Assembly (NCBI GenBank): GCA_009760855.2
Contig: WPIO01000001.1
Location: 10,308,501 to 10,347,500, forward strand
Direction: 5' to 3'
Source of the DNA: Cristatella mucedo
Taxonomy: Eukaryota > Bryozoa > Phylactolaemata > Cristatellidae
Length of the DNA stretch: 39,000 nucleotides
Shown here: positions 30,556 to 39,000 of the stretch, one piece after another
Numbering within the stretch: the stretch's first letter is position 1
Layout of the letters: each line of letters begins with the position of its first letter
The notes under the pieces: generated by a model
Database searches by the model: none
What the model saw: only the letters and a program-made list of their open reading frames with translations
What the model was told of the DNA's origin: nothing
Position numbers and translations under genes: made by a program

Positions 30556-30810
30556 TACGTACTCAATGAGTAGCCAATGGCCTACATCCTGTGCAACAAC
30601 GAAGAATGATAAATAGATACAGACACTGTGGACAGTTGAAAAATGAAGAGGCAAAGAAGCAGTAGCAGAGGAAAGTTGGAACGGAGATGCCACATTCTAC
30701 AGCTGGGTAGAATATGTTAATTTTGGGAAAGGAAGTGGGTTCCACAGTCTGGGCTTGCGAAGCAAAGGCGAGCTTTTTCCAAAGCTTTTGCATGACCAGA
30801 AACGGCAAGA
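30556..30810 (-). mobile_element. Diverged LINE C-terminal fragment
   Basis: The minus frame VEPTSFPKINIFYPAVECGI followed by YCFFASSFFNCPQCLY parallels the end of the 13.4-kb LINE ORF (LPQFLRNDIYSPTADCG, then YFYATHYLNCSPD). It is a related, older subfamily with low identity. Confidence 0.6.
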
Positions 30811-31635
30811 AGATGCGAACGGCTATAATCCTTGGCCTTGAGACGGTGGCGCTATTTCAGGCTGATGGCTTCCCACTCCTCAAGTGATGCGCTATCGTGC
30901 TCTGAAAATATAGTGCTAAAGGCACGAGCTGGTACACGTCCGTTTCTCCAGCACCTGAACTCTTCGTTCGCTGCAGTTCAGTTATCGATGGAGGAAACTT
31001 AAGCAACGCTTACAACGACTATTGACGACAGGTGTTTTTTCTGGAGGTCCTACATTGCGGAGTTCGCTCTCGTAATTCTCAAGCGTAGCCTTTTCTCCGG
31101 AAGCACTTACCGCACGCACACACCAGCACATACATGTGCATGCGCGTACACAAGCCGTGTGCGTCCGGGGGCTTCACGCCGCTGCTCGCGAAGCTGCATC
31201 GCTACTGCTATGCTCCTTATCACCCCGAATGACGCCAATTAATCCTAATCTCAAACGTCTTTCACGTTTTTTTATTTTTTTGCACCACAAGCCAATTTGG
31301 CTGAGTTTGCGCTGTTAAAAGCGTCTCAGCATAGGACCAGCTAAGCCTTGCGACGTTTGGAAATTATGGAAGGAGCAAGACTCGGCATCCGGCTTTAGAA
31401 ACTGACGTAACGGCTAGGTGAGCCACTATCTGACGCTTCCGAAAACTTGGCGCTTTAACACTTGCACTTGTGTCGATAAAAAACCAAAAATTGATTTAAA
31501 AGCTTGTAGGTTGAGCGCAGCGCCAGCATAATGTCGTACGTGTTGGGTCCGCCAGACACGCCCAGCCACCACCCTCTTCAAGTCGAGAACAGCGGACCCA
31601 ATTTTGGCACATTGAGCTGCTCCTCAGCCAGCGTG
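30811..31635. other. Intron 1 stretch before the gypsy element: no gene seen
   Basis: No coding signature. The true 5' end of the gypsy LTR may lie in 31500-31640, but its start could not be fixed. Confidence 0.45.
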
Positions 31636-31647
31636 ATTGCCGCTCAG

Positions 31648-31730
31648 GCCCGGTTCCTCGTTCTGTAATAAACGGCGTCTGTCTGCGCCATCTTTTGCTT
31701 TGCGCGACTTCTCACACAAATCTAGCAGTG
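31648..31730 (+). repeat. 5' LTR end of the gypsy element
   Basis: Contains TTCTGTAATAAACGGCGTCTG (in parts), a polyadenylation-like AATAAA, and an end near AAATCTAGCAGTGGC. It matches 36118-36200. The true 5' edge of the LTR is not determined. Confidence 0.65.
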
Positions 31731-31774
31731 GCTTTGAGCTGGATTTTTTATCCATGGTAAACTGCTAAGGCTTT

Positions 31775-32248
31775 ATCTTGTTCGATGAGGAAAGATAGGC
31801 GTTCGGTGAGTACCTGGATACGTTCGAACAGTACGTGCTAGCTCGTGAGATTCCGGTAGATCGCCATAAAGCCGTATTTCTGAGCTCGATCGGAACTAAG
31901 GCATGCGCGCTTCTGCGTAGTCTTGCATCAGCGGCTAAACCGCCGGATAAGAGCCTGTTGGAACTCACGCAGGCGCTTTCGGATCATGTTATGCCGGCAC
32001 CTCTTGAAATTACTGAAATTCACAAGTTTGACTGTCGTCATCAACGACCAGGCGAAACGGCGAGAAAATGTTTAGCCTCCTTGCATCTTTTAGCTCAGAA
32101 CTGCGGATTTGACCAATTCTTTCCCAAAGCTCTGCGGAGCCAGCTAGTATGTGGCCTTACTTGCAATGCCACTCGGCAAAAGCTGTTAACAGAGAAAAAC
32201 CTGGCACTGGAGATACCGTTACACATTGCGACAGCAGCAGAACAGTAG
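31775..32248 (+). pseudogene. Gypsy Gag remnant
   Basis: The frame before the TAG at 32246 reads DTFEQYVLAREIPVDRHKAV, then FLSSIGTKACALLRSLASA, PLEITEIHKFDCRHQRPGE, RSQLVCGLTC and LLTEKNLALE. This is the capsid-like gag pattern of Ty3/gypsy elements (RF-F..R.Q..GE, LR..LVCG). A CCHC-like knuckle remnant follows at about 32350-32460 (GSTQHER then FCRSK), with most Cys lost. Confidence 0.8.
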
Positions 32249-32559
32249 CAAACAAGAGGTCGCAGCAATGAAAAAGGGTTCCGGGCATTCAGCTGCCGAA
32301 CCTTTGCCACTTGACAGGATGAGCGGTCCGCACTTTAAATCGATCGTCCGCGAATACGGCTCAACGCAGCACGAACGGCTGCCCTCATTACCGCGGCGTG
32401 TCACATCTGTGGGTTATAAGGTCATCTCCAAAAATTTTTGTAGAAGTAAAGCTGGCATCCTATGCTAGTTTCAGGAAAGGCGACAGCTAGAGCAACAAAT
32501 TCGCTCAAAAACTCCGAGGACGTTAAAATGTGTCAGATGACGTCGTTTTCATTCATTCT

Positions 32560-32760
32560 AGGAGAAGTGGAACCTACAAATCGTGCATGATACGAGTCTA
32601 TGCTGAAGGAACACCCGTTTACATGGAAATCGACACGGAATCAAGCACTTCCACGCTATCCTTGCAAGAGTATAAGTGAGTGTGTCCTCACTTCACCCTG
32701 AAGCCTACACATATCACGCTACGGCCTATGGTGCTACCAAGGCGATAGCTCCTGTTGGCG
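32560..32760 (+). pseudogene. Gypsy aspartic protease remnant
   Basis: RVYAEGTPVYMEIDTESSTS resembles a retropepsin active-site strand. The active-site triad reads Asp-Thr-Glu where Asp-Thr-Gly is expected. Downstream sequence is frame-shifted. Confidence 0.6.
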
Positions 32761-32839
32761 AAGTTCATCCGAAAACTGAATACCGATGAAAAAGGTCCAG
32801 GCTCGACTTTTAGCTCTTGCCGAAACCGATGTACCGCTG

Positions 32840-33850
32840 TTCGGCAGAGAATGGATGTTGGCTTCAATTTTGATATCAGCAGGGTGGTTTCTGCGAACTT
32901 ATTGACTGAACATCGAGACTTTGACGCTGTTCTACGACAGTATGACGATCTCTTCCACCTTACGAGGTTCAGCAGCGTCAAGGCCAAACTGCTCGCTAGA
33001 GAAAATTCTGTACGGTGCATGTTAAGTGTCGAAGCGTGCCATTTGCGATTTGCGAAAAAGTAGAGGCCGAGCTAAACAAATTGCTCTCTGGGGGGGATCA
33101 TTTCACGGGTCAAGCAGAGCGCATGGGCGACTCCAGCAGTGCCAGTAATTAAGGCCGACGACTCAATTTGCCTCTGTGGGGTCTACAAAGCAACGCTAAA
33201 CTCTCTGCTAACAACTGACTGATATCCAATGCTTTCGATGGAAGATGTAAAGGAGAAATTAGATGGCGGGACCTTTATTTTCAACGCTGGCCCATTGCCG
33301 TGCATTTACGCAGATCGAGCTTGAGAGAAAGTGTCCAAAACCATTTTTACCATAACTACGAACAGGAGTTTGTTTAAAAACAACCGCTTGCCATTCGGTA
33401 TTGCCTCCGCTGCTCTGATATTCATCGTTGGTCTATGGATCACTTGCTGTCTGAGCTGCCTGGTGGATTGTGCTACCAGGACGACATTGTTGAGACAAGA
33501 AAAGACCGAGCTTCCCACATGCATAGTCTTGCCTTGGTGTTGGCAAAGCTGTAAGGCACCGGTCTCTGAGTAAGCAGAGAGAAGTGCACCTTTTGAAAAC
33601 CGTCTGTAGCACATCTTTGGAATCAAATGGTCAGGAATGGCATAAATCCCACGGAGAACAAATTGGCAGCCATAAAAAACGTCCCGCCGCCTACGGACGT
33701 CAGTGGCCTCCGGTTATTTATAAGGATGACACAATACGATCATAAGTTCTTGCCCAACATGGCACAGGTATTGCATCTAGTTAAAGAATTTCTTCAAAGG
33801 CAGAGCATTTGGCTACGGACTGGTCTCCGCAAACAGGTTTCAAAACCGTT
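32840..33850 (+). pseudogene. Gypsy reverse transcriptase remnant
   Basis: Pieces in several frames: YDDLF and VKAKL (N-terminal linker), EAELNKLLSGG, LPFGIASAALIF, the catalytic-type CYQDDIVET at about 33468, then GINPTENKLAAIKNVPPPTD and HKFLPNMAQVL of the RT/RNase H connection. The YxDD box survives while the flanking frame is broken many times. Confidence 0.85.
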
Positions 33851-33889
33851 AAGGAAATGATTAGCTCTGAAAACGTCAAGGCATAAAAC

Positions 33890-34320
33890 CGCAATGAAAT
33901 GCGTGTGCTAGCTTGTGACGCGTCATCTTATAGACTGGGTGCTGTTTTATCTCATTGATTAGTCGGCGGACAGCAGCCTATCGCCTTTGCTTCCCATACG
34001 GTGTCCACTAGCGAGAAAAACTACTCGCAGATTGAGAAGGAGGCCTTGCCACTAATTTTGGAGTTATTCATTTTCATCTATATTTATATGGACGGAAGTT
34101 CCTGCTGCTTACCGATCTCCACCCACTCATAAGCATCCTGGCCCCTAAGACGGGCATTCCGCTTATCACTTTAATTCGGGTGCAGCGTTGGGCAGCAGTG
34201 TTGTCTGCATATACATATAGCATCGAGTACAGGCGGTCAGAAGACCACGATAACGCCGATGCTATGCCGCGACTATCACAGCCATATAAGGAAGACCCCG
34301 GTCCAGAGACCACTTTGTTC
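33890..34320 (+). pseudogene. Gypsy RNase H remnant
   Basis: ACDASSYRLGAVLSH (first catalytic Asp), then after a stop QPIAFASHTVSTSEKNYSQI and EKEAL (catalytic Glu), and further on RWAAVLSAYTYSIEYR with DNADAMPRL, the usual RNase H end in Ty3/gypsy pol. Confidence 0.85.
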
Positions 34321-34639
34321 CACGTTGACCATTTTGCTATGCCTCCTGTGACTACGCAAAAGGTTCGGGCAGCGTTTAGAAGTGACCCAACAGTGTCCGC
34401 TGCTTATGACACAACGATAAGGGGACGGTCGGCCAGAAATCCTTCACCGGCCATGACCCCATACTACAACTGTAGAGAGGAACCGGCAATACATAATGGA
34501 TGTCTGCTTCGGGATTAGCCATAACCATTTCCCTCCGTGGCCAGCTCTTGCAGGAGTTTCATGACGGCCATCTCAGCAAATTGAAATTAAAACTACTTCT
34601 AGAAACTACGTCCAGCAGCCGGGCATAGGTAGTGGCATA

Positions 34640-35350
34640 TAATTTATGTGCCACAGCTGCCCTCATTGCAACCAAGTCAGGAATTCACTGCCAGCGACCT
34701 CGCATAAATGGAGGAACCCATCGGGATCCTGGCAGCATGTTCACGCTGATTTTGCCAGGCCACTTGACAATCATTATTTCCTAATAGTGGTAGATGCGTT
34801 CTCGGAGTATTCAGTAGTGTTTCGCACGAGGGATGCGACTTCTGGCACCACAATCTCGACTCTATGGGCACTCTTTTCTCGACTGGCTCTACCCCGGCTA
34901 ATTGTATCGGACAAAGGACAGCAGTTCACCTCTCATGATTTTGCTATTTTTCTGCAGGCTAGCAGCATTCGGCACCTTATCACCCACAGAGCAGCAATGG
35001 ACTAGCTGAGCACTTTTTGCAAATTTTCAAGCGACCCTATGCAGTTGGTGCAGGCGATCCGCAGCGGCGTGTCGATCAGTTCCTGTTCGTACTGCTCCTC
35101 TGACAATGCCACGACCGGGTCCACCCATCACTGTTACTACTCGGCCGAAACTTGTGCACGTGCCTGGACCTGCTTCACCGTGTCACTGAAGGTGCTGCTA
35201 GCCCTTCATCTCCAACTATACCTTCAGATATGCGAATGGAGGGGACCTGGTGTGGTACAGAGATTACTGCAACATGACAACAATTTGGTCTCCAGAAACC
35301 ATAAAGACAGCCAAGGGCTGTATGATGTATTTGGTAGAGCCTGAAGATGG
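34640..35350 (+). pseudogene. Gypsy integrase remnant
   Basis: CHSCPHCNQVRNSLP (zinc module end), HVHADFARPLDNHYFLIVVD (first catalytic Asp region), LIVSDKGQQFTSHDFA (second Asp) and NGLAEHF (catalytic Glu region, intact). It decays into stops after about 35100. It is clearly different in sequence from the integrase at 5.9-6.8 kb, so the two LTR elements are separate lineages. Confidence 0.85.
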
Positions 35351-35749
35351 TGCTGACAGCGTGATTCGTCACCAAAACTAGCTTCGACGGCCAGGTGTAA
35401 TACCATGCACTGACCAGGTGACCCAGGGAAGGTGTGAGCAGGGCCAGATAGGAGGAAGACGCACTACCAGCGATAGCAGTAACGCTAGTGTGAATAATAA
35501 TGCTTTAGCTACGGTAGAAGCCATTAACGTAATCCGCCAAGGCCCAACAATGGCAGCTGAGAGTACCGTGGCTCGTACTACCAGTAGCTATATCTTGATA
35601 CTGTTGACACTAGTGACTTTATTACAGGCCCATCGACAGAGGATTCTCTTGAACATTTTTGAAGCAACTACCTCGAATATCGGAGCTGGATTTGCCTCGG
35701 ACAGCCGTGCCGCCGACTTAAGCCGACATGCACAGGTTATGTTCCTAAG

Positions 35750-35924
35750 TAGTAACCATGATGGCACACTAGGTAAGGCGGTTGCTTTTCACGACCTAGG
35801 TCCCGAGGTCGTGGGTTTGAATCCTACGGTGGGCGATCTTTTATCGCCGCTGCAAGTGGTGGTGATAGCCGTCAAAGCTCTTCCGTCGCTCTACAAAAAA
35901 AACTGCTAATCAGATAGCATTTAT
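35750..35924 (+). mobile_element. SINE-A copy inside the gypsy 3' region
   Basis: CATGATGGCACACTAGGTAA (box A), GGGTTTGAATCCT (box B with one change), body GCAAGTGGTGGTGATAGCC and end CGCTCTACAAAAAAAACTGC. It is younger than the gypsy element it interrupts. Confidence 0.9.
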
Positions 35925-36117
35925 TCATTTATTTCTTAACCAAGGACACCGCCATGCCTACCTACGGGACTATGTACCATGAGACCGGAGCTTTATCGGC
36001 CAGTGATGGGAAGAGAGGATGTCTGGTCCGCGTGACTTGCCCTATTCCGGCCAAGAACAGCAGACTCGTTTCAGGCATGCTTAATAACTCATTAACTTTC
36101 GCTGCAGCCGCTCTCAC

Positions 36118-36200
36118 GCCCGGCTCCTCGTTCCGAATTAAACGGCGTCTGTCTGGGCCGTCTATGGCTGTGCGCGACTGCTCGCAAAAATCTAATAGTA
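36118..36200 (+). repeat. 3' LTR end of the gypsy element
   Basis: Counterpart of 31648-31730 with about a dozen differences (GGCTCCTCGTTCCGAATTAA, then AAATCTAATAGTA). The divergence between the two ends implies an old insertion. Confidence 0.65.
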
Positions 36201-36205
36201 CAAAA

Positions 36206-36519
36206 CGCCAATCCCAAATTGGACACATCTTCACGTTCAAAGAGAGCGCGCTTGGCTATAGCACAGCCGGCAGAAGATCGAGTCACGTGACTCTCGGAGT
36301 CACAATTAGCAAAGCAGATCGGGTGAGTTCTTCGTGAGCCTCAATTACGTAGCTGGGAGTTCCAGGCGCTCCGTACCCGCACTCATACGCTTTTTTCGAC
36401 GACGCAGCAGCCTGACAGGATGACGTGTATGTGTGTATGCATTTCCGTCGGTGCATCCACAAAGAACAAGCGGGTGCCACGCCAGAGAACTTTCTAGAAC
36501 GCACTAAAAACCTATGCGT
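36206..36519. other. Intron 1 stretch: no gene seen
   Basis: Between the gypsy 3' end and the next LINE relic. No coding or repeat signature beyond short alternating TGTGTATG runs. Confidence 0.45.
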
Positions 36520-37445
36520 TTTTTCGGTGGGTTCACAATAGCCAAGCCCATCAAAACCATTGTCAGAAGCATTGCTGAGTGAAGACGGCATTTGAAGAAG
36601 ATCATCGCGGAAGTAGAAGCACAAGACGGCTGGAAAAGAAGCTCTTGAGTCGGTAGCAGGAGAGTAGATCTCGTTGCGTAAGATTTTCGGAAATGAGCCC
36701 CACTGACTACGACCTGCACAGCAAAAACTTCCTCTCCAACAGCTTTAAGTGAAGGAATGGAGCAGCTAATTATTTGCCTACGGAGAGAACCTGAACGCAT
36801 GAGGTAGCTGAATTGTCTATAGAGGTGGGCACAAGGGGGCACGAGGAAGTTGAAACTGATGCAGCAGTGCAGGTAGGTAGGAAGGAGCCAAGCAATGTGG
36901 ATCAGCATAAGAATCTTGCTCTGTACCCATAGATCTACTGGGAGCCAGCTGAACCAGTTGGATGCCTTGACGAGCCATATTCATTACCAGCAGAAGAGAT
37001 TTGGTGGGTTTTTTCGGTAGGCTAGCCAAAACTGAATTACGATATTCTTGTCAAGCCAGAGCCGGTAAGCTAGTAAGATCTTTAGCAGGCCATCACAGTG
37101 TGCAATCTCCAATGCTGGATATGGATCGAAAGTGATGACCAGCCGTGGAAGCGGTCTCGTGTATGAAAACTCGTAGACGCCAGGCAGCTACCAAAGGGGA
37201 CACGTAAATTACGAGCTCACGATGACGGTCGCATTAGAGCGTCACCAATTAGATGAGTCAACCCCCTAAGTCCAGCATTATGCTTAGGGTGGCCTATGAG
37301 CTAGAGCTTGGTTTTGTCATCGTTCTGCTTCAGGAAATTGACCGACATCAAGGGTTGCATGCTTGTAGGGCAGGCATTTGGTCTATCAGCTGTTGCAGCT
37401 GACTTTTAGGGTTTAAATAGCAAGTACACCTGGGTATCTTTGTGC
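36520..37445 (-). mobile_element. Old, degenerate copy of the 13.4-kb LINE family
   Basis: Colinear with 13500-14410 but with many substitutions and indels; examples are GAGAGTAGATCTCGTTGCG, GAAACTGATGCAGCAGTGC, GGAGCCAAGCAATGTGG and TTTTTTCGGTAGGCTAGCC. No open frame survives. It shows the family has been active over a long time in this genome. Confidence 0.75.
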
Positions 37446-38262
37446 TCAGTAAGCAGCCGATTAATCCGCCCTCTGTCTATTCGTCGGTTGCCATGAGGGC
37501 GGGCTGACTCGCGCAGAGCTCTCTTTTGCTCGGTTGACTTTCCGCTCCCTCGACCCTCCAAAATGTTGGTACGGAAAGTAGCACTAGTTGACGATGCTGA
37601 CGCTTGAGGAATCCAGCGCTACTCGGACGCTCTGCATAACGTGCGATGGCACGTAAATCGGAACAACGTGCGGCAAGCTCCCATCCACCAAGTGCTCTCA
37701 ATTTAAATACGTTCGATCCCATTGCGTATGCGGGATGCGATACGTTTTGAATGCTACGCCAAGTCGATACGTATGTCAAAGATCTTGCAAAGACACTCGC
37801 ATCTAATGAAAACTAAGACACATGCAACGCGCCTTTTCGGCATTGGCGTCCGGTACTGTCGTGCCGTGGACTCGCTCTGCGTGCCAAGCTTCGCGTCAGA
37901 GCAAGCTGCTCAGCAAATGACTGCTCGACTGTCTGGCGGTGGGCGGCCAATCGTCGGTCAGGATTAATCCACTCTCGCCACCGCCGCCGCTAGTCCGCCC
38001 TCGCCGGAAGCTCACACTGAGTTGGCCGTATTCTTACTCGTCGCACTCTTAAATCTTATATTTTCCGCTAAGGTTTTATTTTTAGCTGGTACAAAGGCCG
38101 AGCGGAAAAGGAGATCTACTCGGCAAGAATGCCTGAAGCACTCAGTCCGACGTTAGCGGCACCCTACAGGAGACCTGGAGACTCCGAGCAACGCTCGCTC
38201 GTCGCTTCATATCTTGCGCCGTCACTGCCGCGGCCTCGCTGCCTCTCCACCGGGCCACTCAC
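37446..38262. other. Start of intron 1, CpG-rich, no gene seen
   Basis: Extends the CpG-rich stretch around exon 1 (for example CCACCGCCGCCGCTAGTCC near 37977). It could contain downstream promoter or enhancer sequence. The exon 1 donor is at 38261-38262. Confidence 0.4.
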
Positions 38263-38517
38263 CTTGTGCTCGCCTTTCTTCGTCGGCAACGGCAGTGCGA
38301 TCTGCTCCGCGTGACATCCCTCGAGCAGAGTCACGGCCGATGCTTTGCAGGAAGCTTCGCTCTCGTAGTGAAACATGAAGTTCCGATGGACGGCAAACCA
38401 CTTGAGCTGCCACCGAGTGCTGTCGACGGTGCGGTAATGCAAGTAGCCGCAAGCGCTGTTCTCCGAGCGCGCCGCAGTCGCCAGGCTGGCCAGCTGAAAG
38501 GCGCTGAGGCGCGGCAT
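38263..38517 (-). CDS. RasGRF-like exon 1: start codon and first half of PH1
   Basis: Encodes residues 1-85, starting MPRLSAFQLASL. The start context is GCGACCATGC with A at -3. An in-frame TGA lies four codons upstream, which supports this Met as the start. From residue 24 the motif GYLHYRTVDSTRWQLKWFAV is the classic beta1-beta2 opening of the RasGRF N-terminal PH domain (family pattern GYL, KW, TKWFAL), followed by FHYESE and LLEGC, both typical of the family. PH1 binds phosphoinositides and helps membrane recruitment and calcium response. The donor is CACAAG|GTGAGT, and the exon ends in phase 0. An out-of-frame ATG 13 nt upstream sits in a weak context and overlaps the coding start. Confidence 0.93.
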
Positions 38518-39000
38518 GGTCGCACCTCATCTATGGCGGCGCTCCAGCGCCTGTCGGACGGCCTAGAAGAAGGCGAGAAAGAGGACGCTCGCTGCGTTCG
38601 CTGATTATCTTTCACCGCGCCAAGCACTCCTCTCTGTAAAGTACGCATCTCTGTAAACCGTGCGCTTTCGCGCAAGAAATATTGTTCCCTCTCCATTGTG
38701 CAGCAGGAATGCAAACTCGTGATTTGTAAAATCTATGCGTACTCTATCGGAAAAACTCTCCGTCGTACCTTAGTATTCCTGGCTATGTGCGGTTACGGAC
38801 GGAGAAACATATGTGCACCTGCAAGGACATCGCCAGCTACACTGCAGCTGACACAAGAACTGAGAGCCAGAAAACTGGCTAGCCGGGCTAAATTATTTAT
38901 TTATTTATTTATTAAAGAGACCCTGCGGAGTCCGCGCGGCTTTCATCGCGCTTTCCTTCGACAAGGAGATTTCTTGTCGGTGTTTCAAGATTCGTGACTC
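38518..39000 (-). promoter_or_regulatory. CpG-rich 5' flank / probable 5' UTR and promoter of the RasGRF-like gene
   Basis: The sequence around exon 1 (about 37.5-38.7 kb) is clearly richer in G+C and CpG than the intron sequence to the left, as expected of a TATA-less, CpG-rich promoter and first exon. I see no convincing TATA box upstream of the start codon. A (TTTA)n run lies at 38890-38912. No transcription start can be fixed from sequence. An extra upstream exon cannot be excluded, but the in-frame stop just before the ATG makes an upstream coding exon unlikely. Confidence 0.4.

Larger units (their letters stand above)
31636..36205 (+). mobile_element. Decayed Ty3/gypsy retrotransposon
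   Basis: The order gag, protease, RT, RNase H, integrase is that of Ty3/gypsy. The LTR remnants share about 90 bp (GCCCGGTTCCTCG / GCCCGGCTCCTCG, AAACGGCGTCTGTCTG, GTGCGCGACTGCTCG-type) at about 31648-31730 and 36118-36195. Many stops and frameshifts occur throughout and a SINE-A has inserted in its 3' part, so it is old. It lies opposite to the host gene in intron 1. Confidence 0.88.
997..38517 (-). other. RasGRF-like gene, 5' half (11 coding exons, gene span in window)
   Basis: Eleven exons on the minus strand join in a single open frame of 531 codons. The domain order is PH1 (residues about 22-122), coiled coil (about 123-185), IQ (198-212), DH (about 225-410) and the start of PH2 (about 440 onward). 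This is the layout of RASGRF1/2, calcium/calmodulin-responsive exchange factors that activate Rac through DH-PH and Ras through a C-terminal CDC25 domain. Every junction has GT/AG borders and matching phase, and the protein can be aligned residue by residue with the vertebrate family as I know it. The C-terminal PH2, REM and CDC25 exons are not present and should lie to the left of base 1. Introns range from 213 bp to 11.8 kb. Whether it is the RASGRF1 or RASGRF2 type cannot be told; invertebrates usually have one pre-duplication copy. Confidence 0.93.

Noticed and set aside
38222-38714. Several long overlapping ORFs around exon 1
   Set aside because: They are shadows in CpG-rich DNA, where stop codons are rare. 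Only the frame with the PH pattern is supported.
1-39000. CRISPR arrays, bacterial operons, rRNA or riboswitches
   Set aside because: No spaced short repeats, Shine-Dalgarno-led gene strings or rRNA-like sequence were found; the window is intron-rich animal DNA.

Overview
Eukaryotic, almost certainly invertebrate-metazoan nuclear DNA. There are no bacterial-type operons; instead there are short exons with GT/AG borders, long introns, tRNA-derived SINEs, LINEs, LTR elements and cut-and-paste DNA transposons. I cannot name the species from sequence alone.

The one cellular gene I can support is on the minus strand. It is the 5' half of a RasGRF-type guanine nucleotide exchange factor (RASGRF1/2 family). 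I placed eleven coding exons running right to left (38263-38517, 26354-26463, 20495-20642, 19715-19792, 17601-17854, 17298-17377, 10863-11056, 9026-9136, 4561-4678, 1289-1455, 997-1075). All splice phases agree, giving 531 codons plus one base. In order they encode the N-terminal PH domain, a coiled coil, an IQ motif, the complete DH (RhoGEF) domain and the first part of the second PH domain. The start codon is preceded by an in-frame stop and lies in a CpG-rich stretch, so the 5' end of the coding region is inside the window. The rest of PH2 and the REM and CDC25 (RasGEF) domains must lie beyond base 1.

The introns are a layered graveyard of mobile elements. Intron 1 (11.8 kb) holds a decayed Ty3/gypsy element (about 31.6-36.2 kb), three LINE fragments, a pogo-like transposase relic and a 35-bp tandem repeat. 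Intron 2 holds LINE-2 fragments and an unassigned ORF. Intron 3 has a CAG-type triplet repeat just after the splice donor plus a SINE. Intron 6 has a nearly complete L2-like LINE reverse transcriptase gene, and a Mutator-like element carrying a nested TA-flanked MITE. Intron 8 has a foldback-type palindrome built of roughly 200-bp monomers, invaded by an integrase-only LTR element (5-bp target duplication) and by a SINE (6-bp target duplication). Intron 9 has compound microsatellites.

The most novel-looking items are the foldback element made of inverted satellite-like monomers, the integrase-only LTR element inside it, the TIR-array Mutator-like element with its nested MITE, and a 3' hairpin shared between a SINE family and a LINE family.
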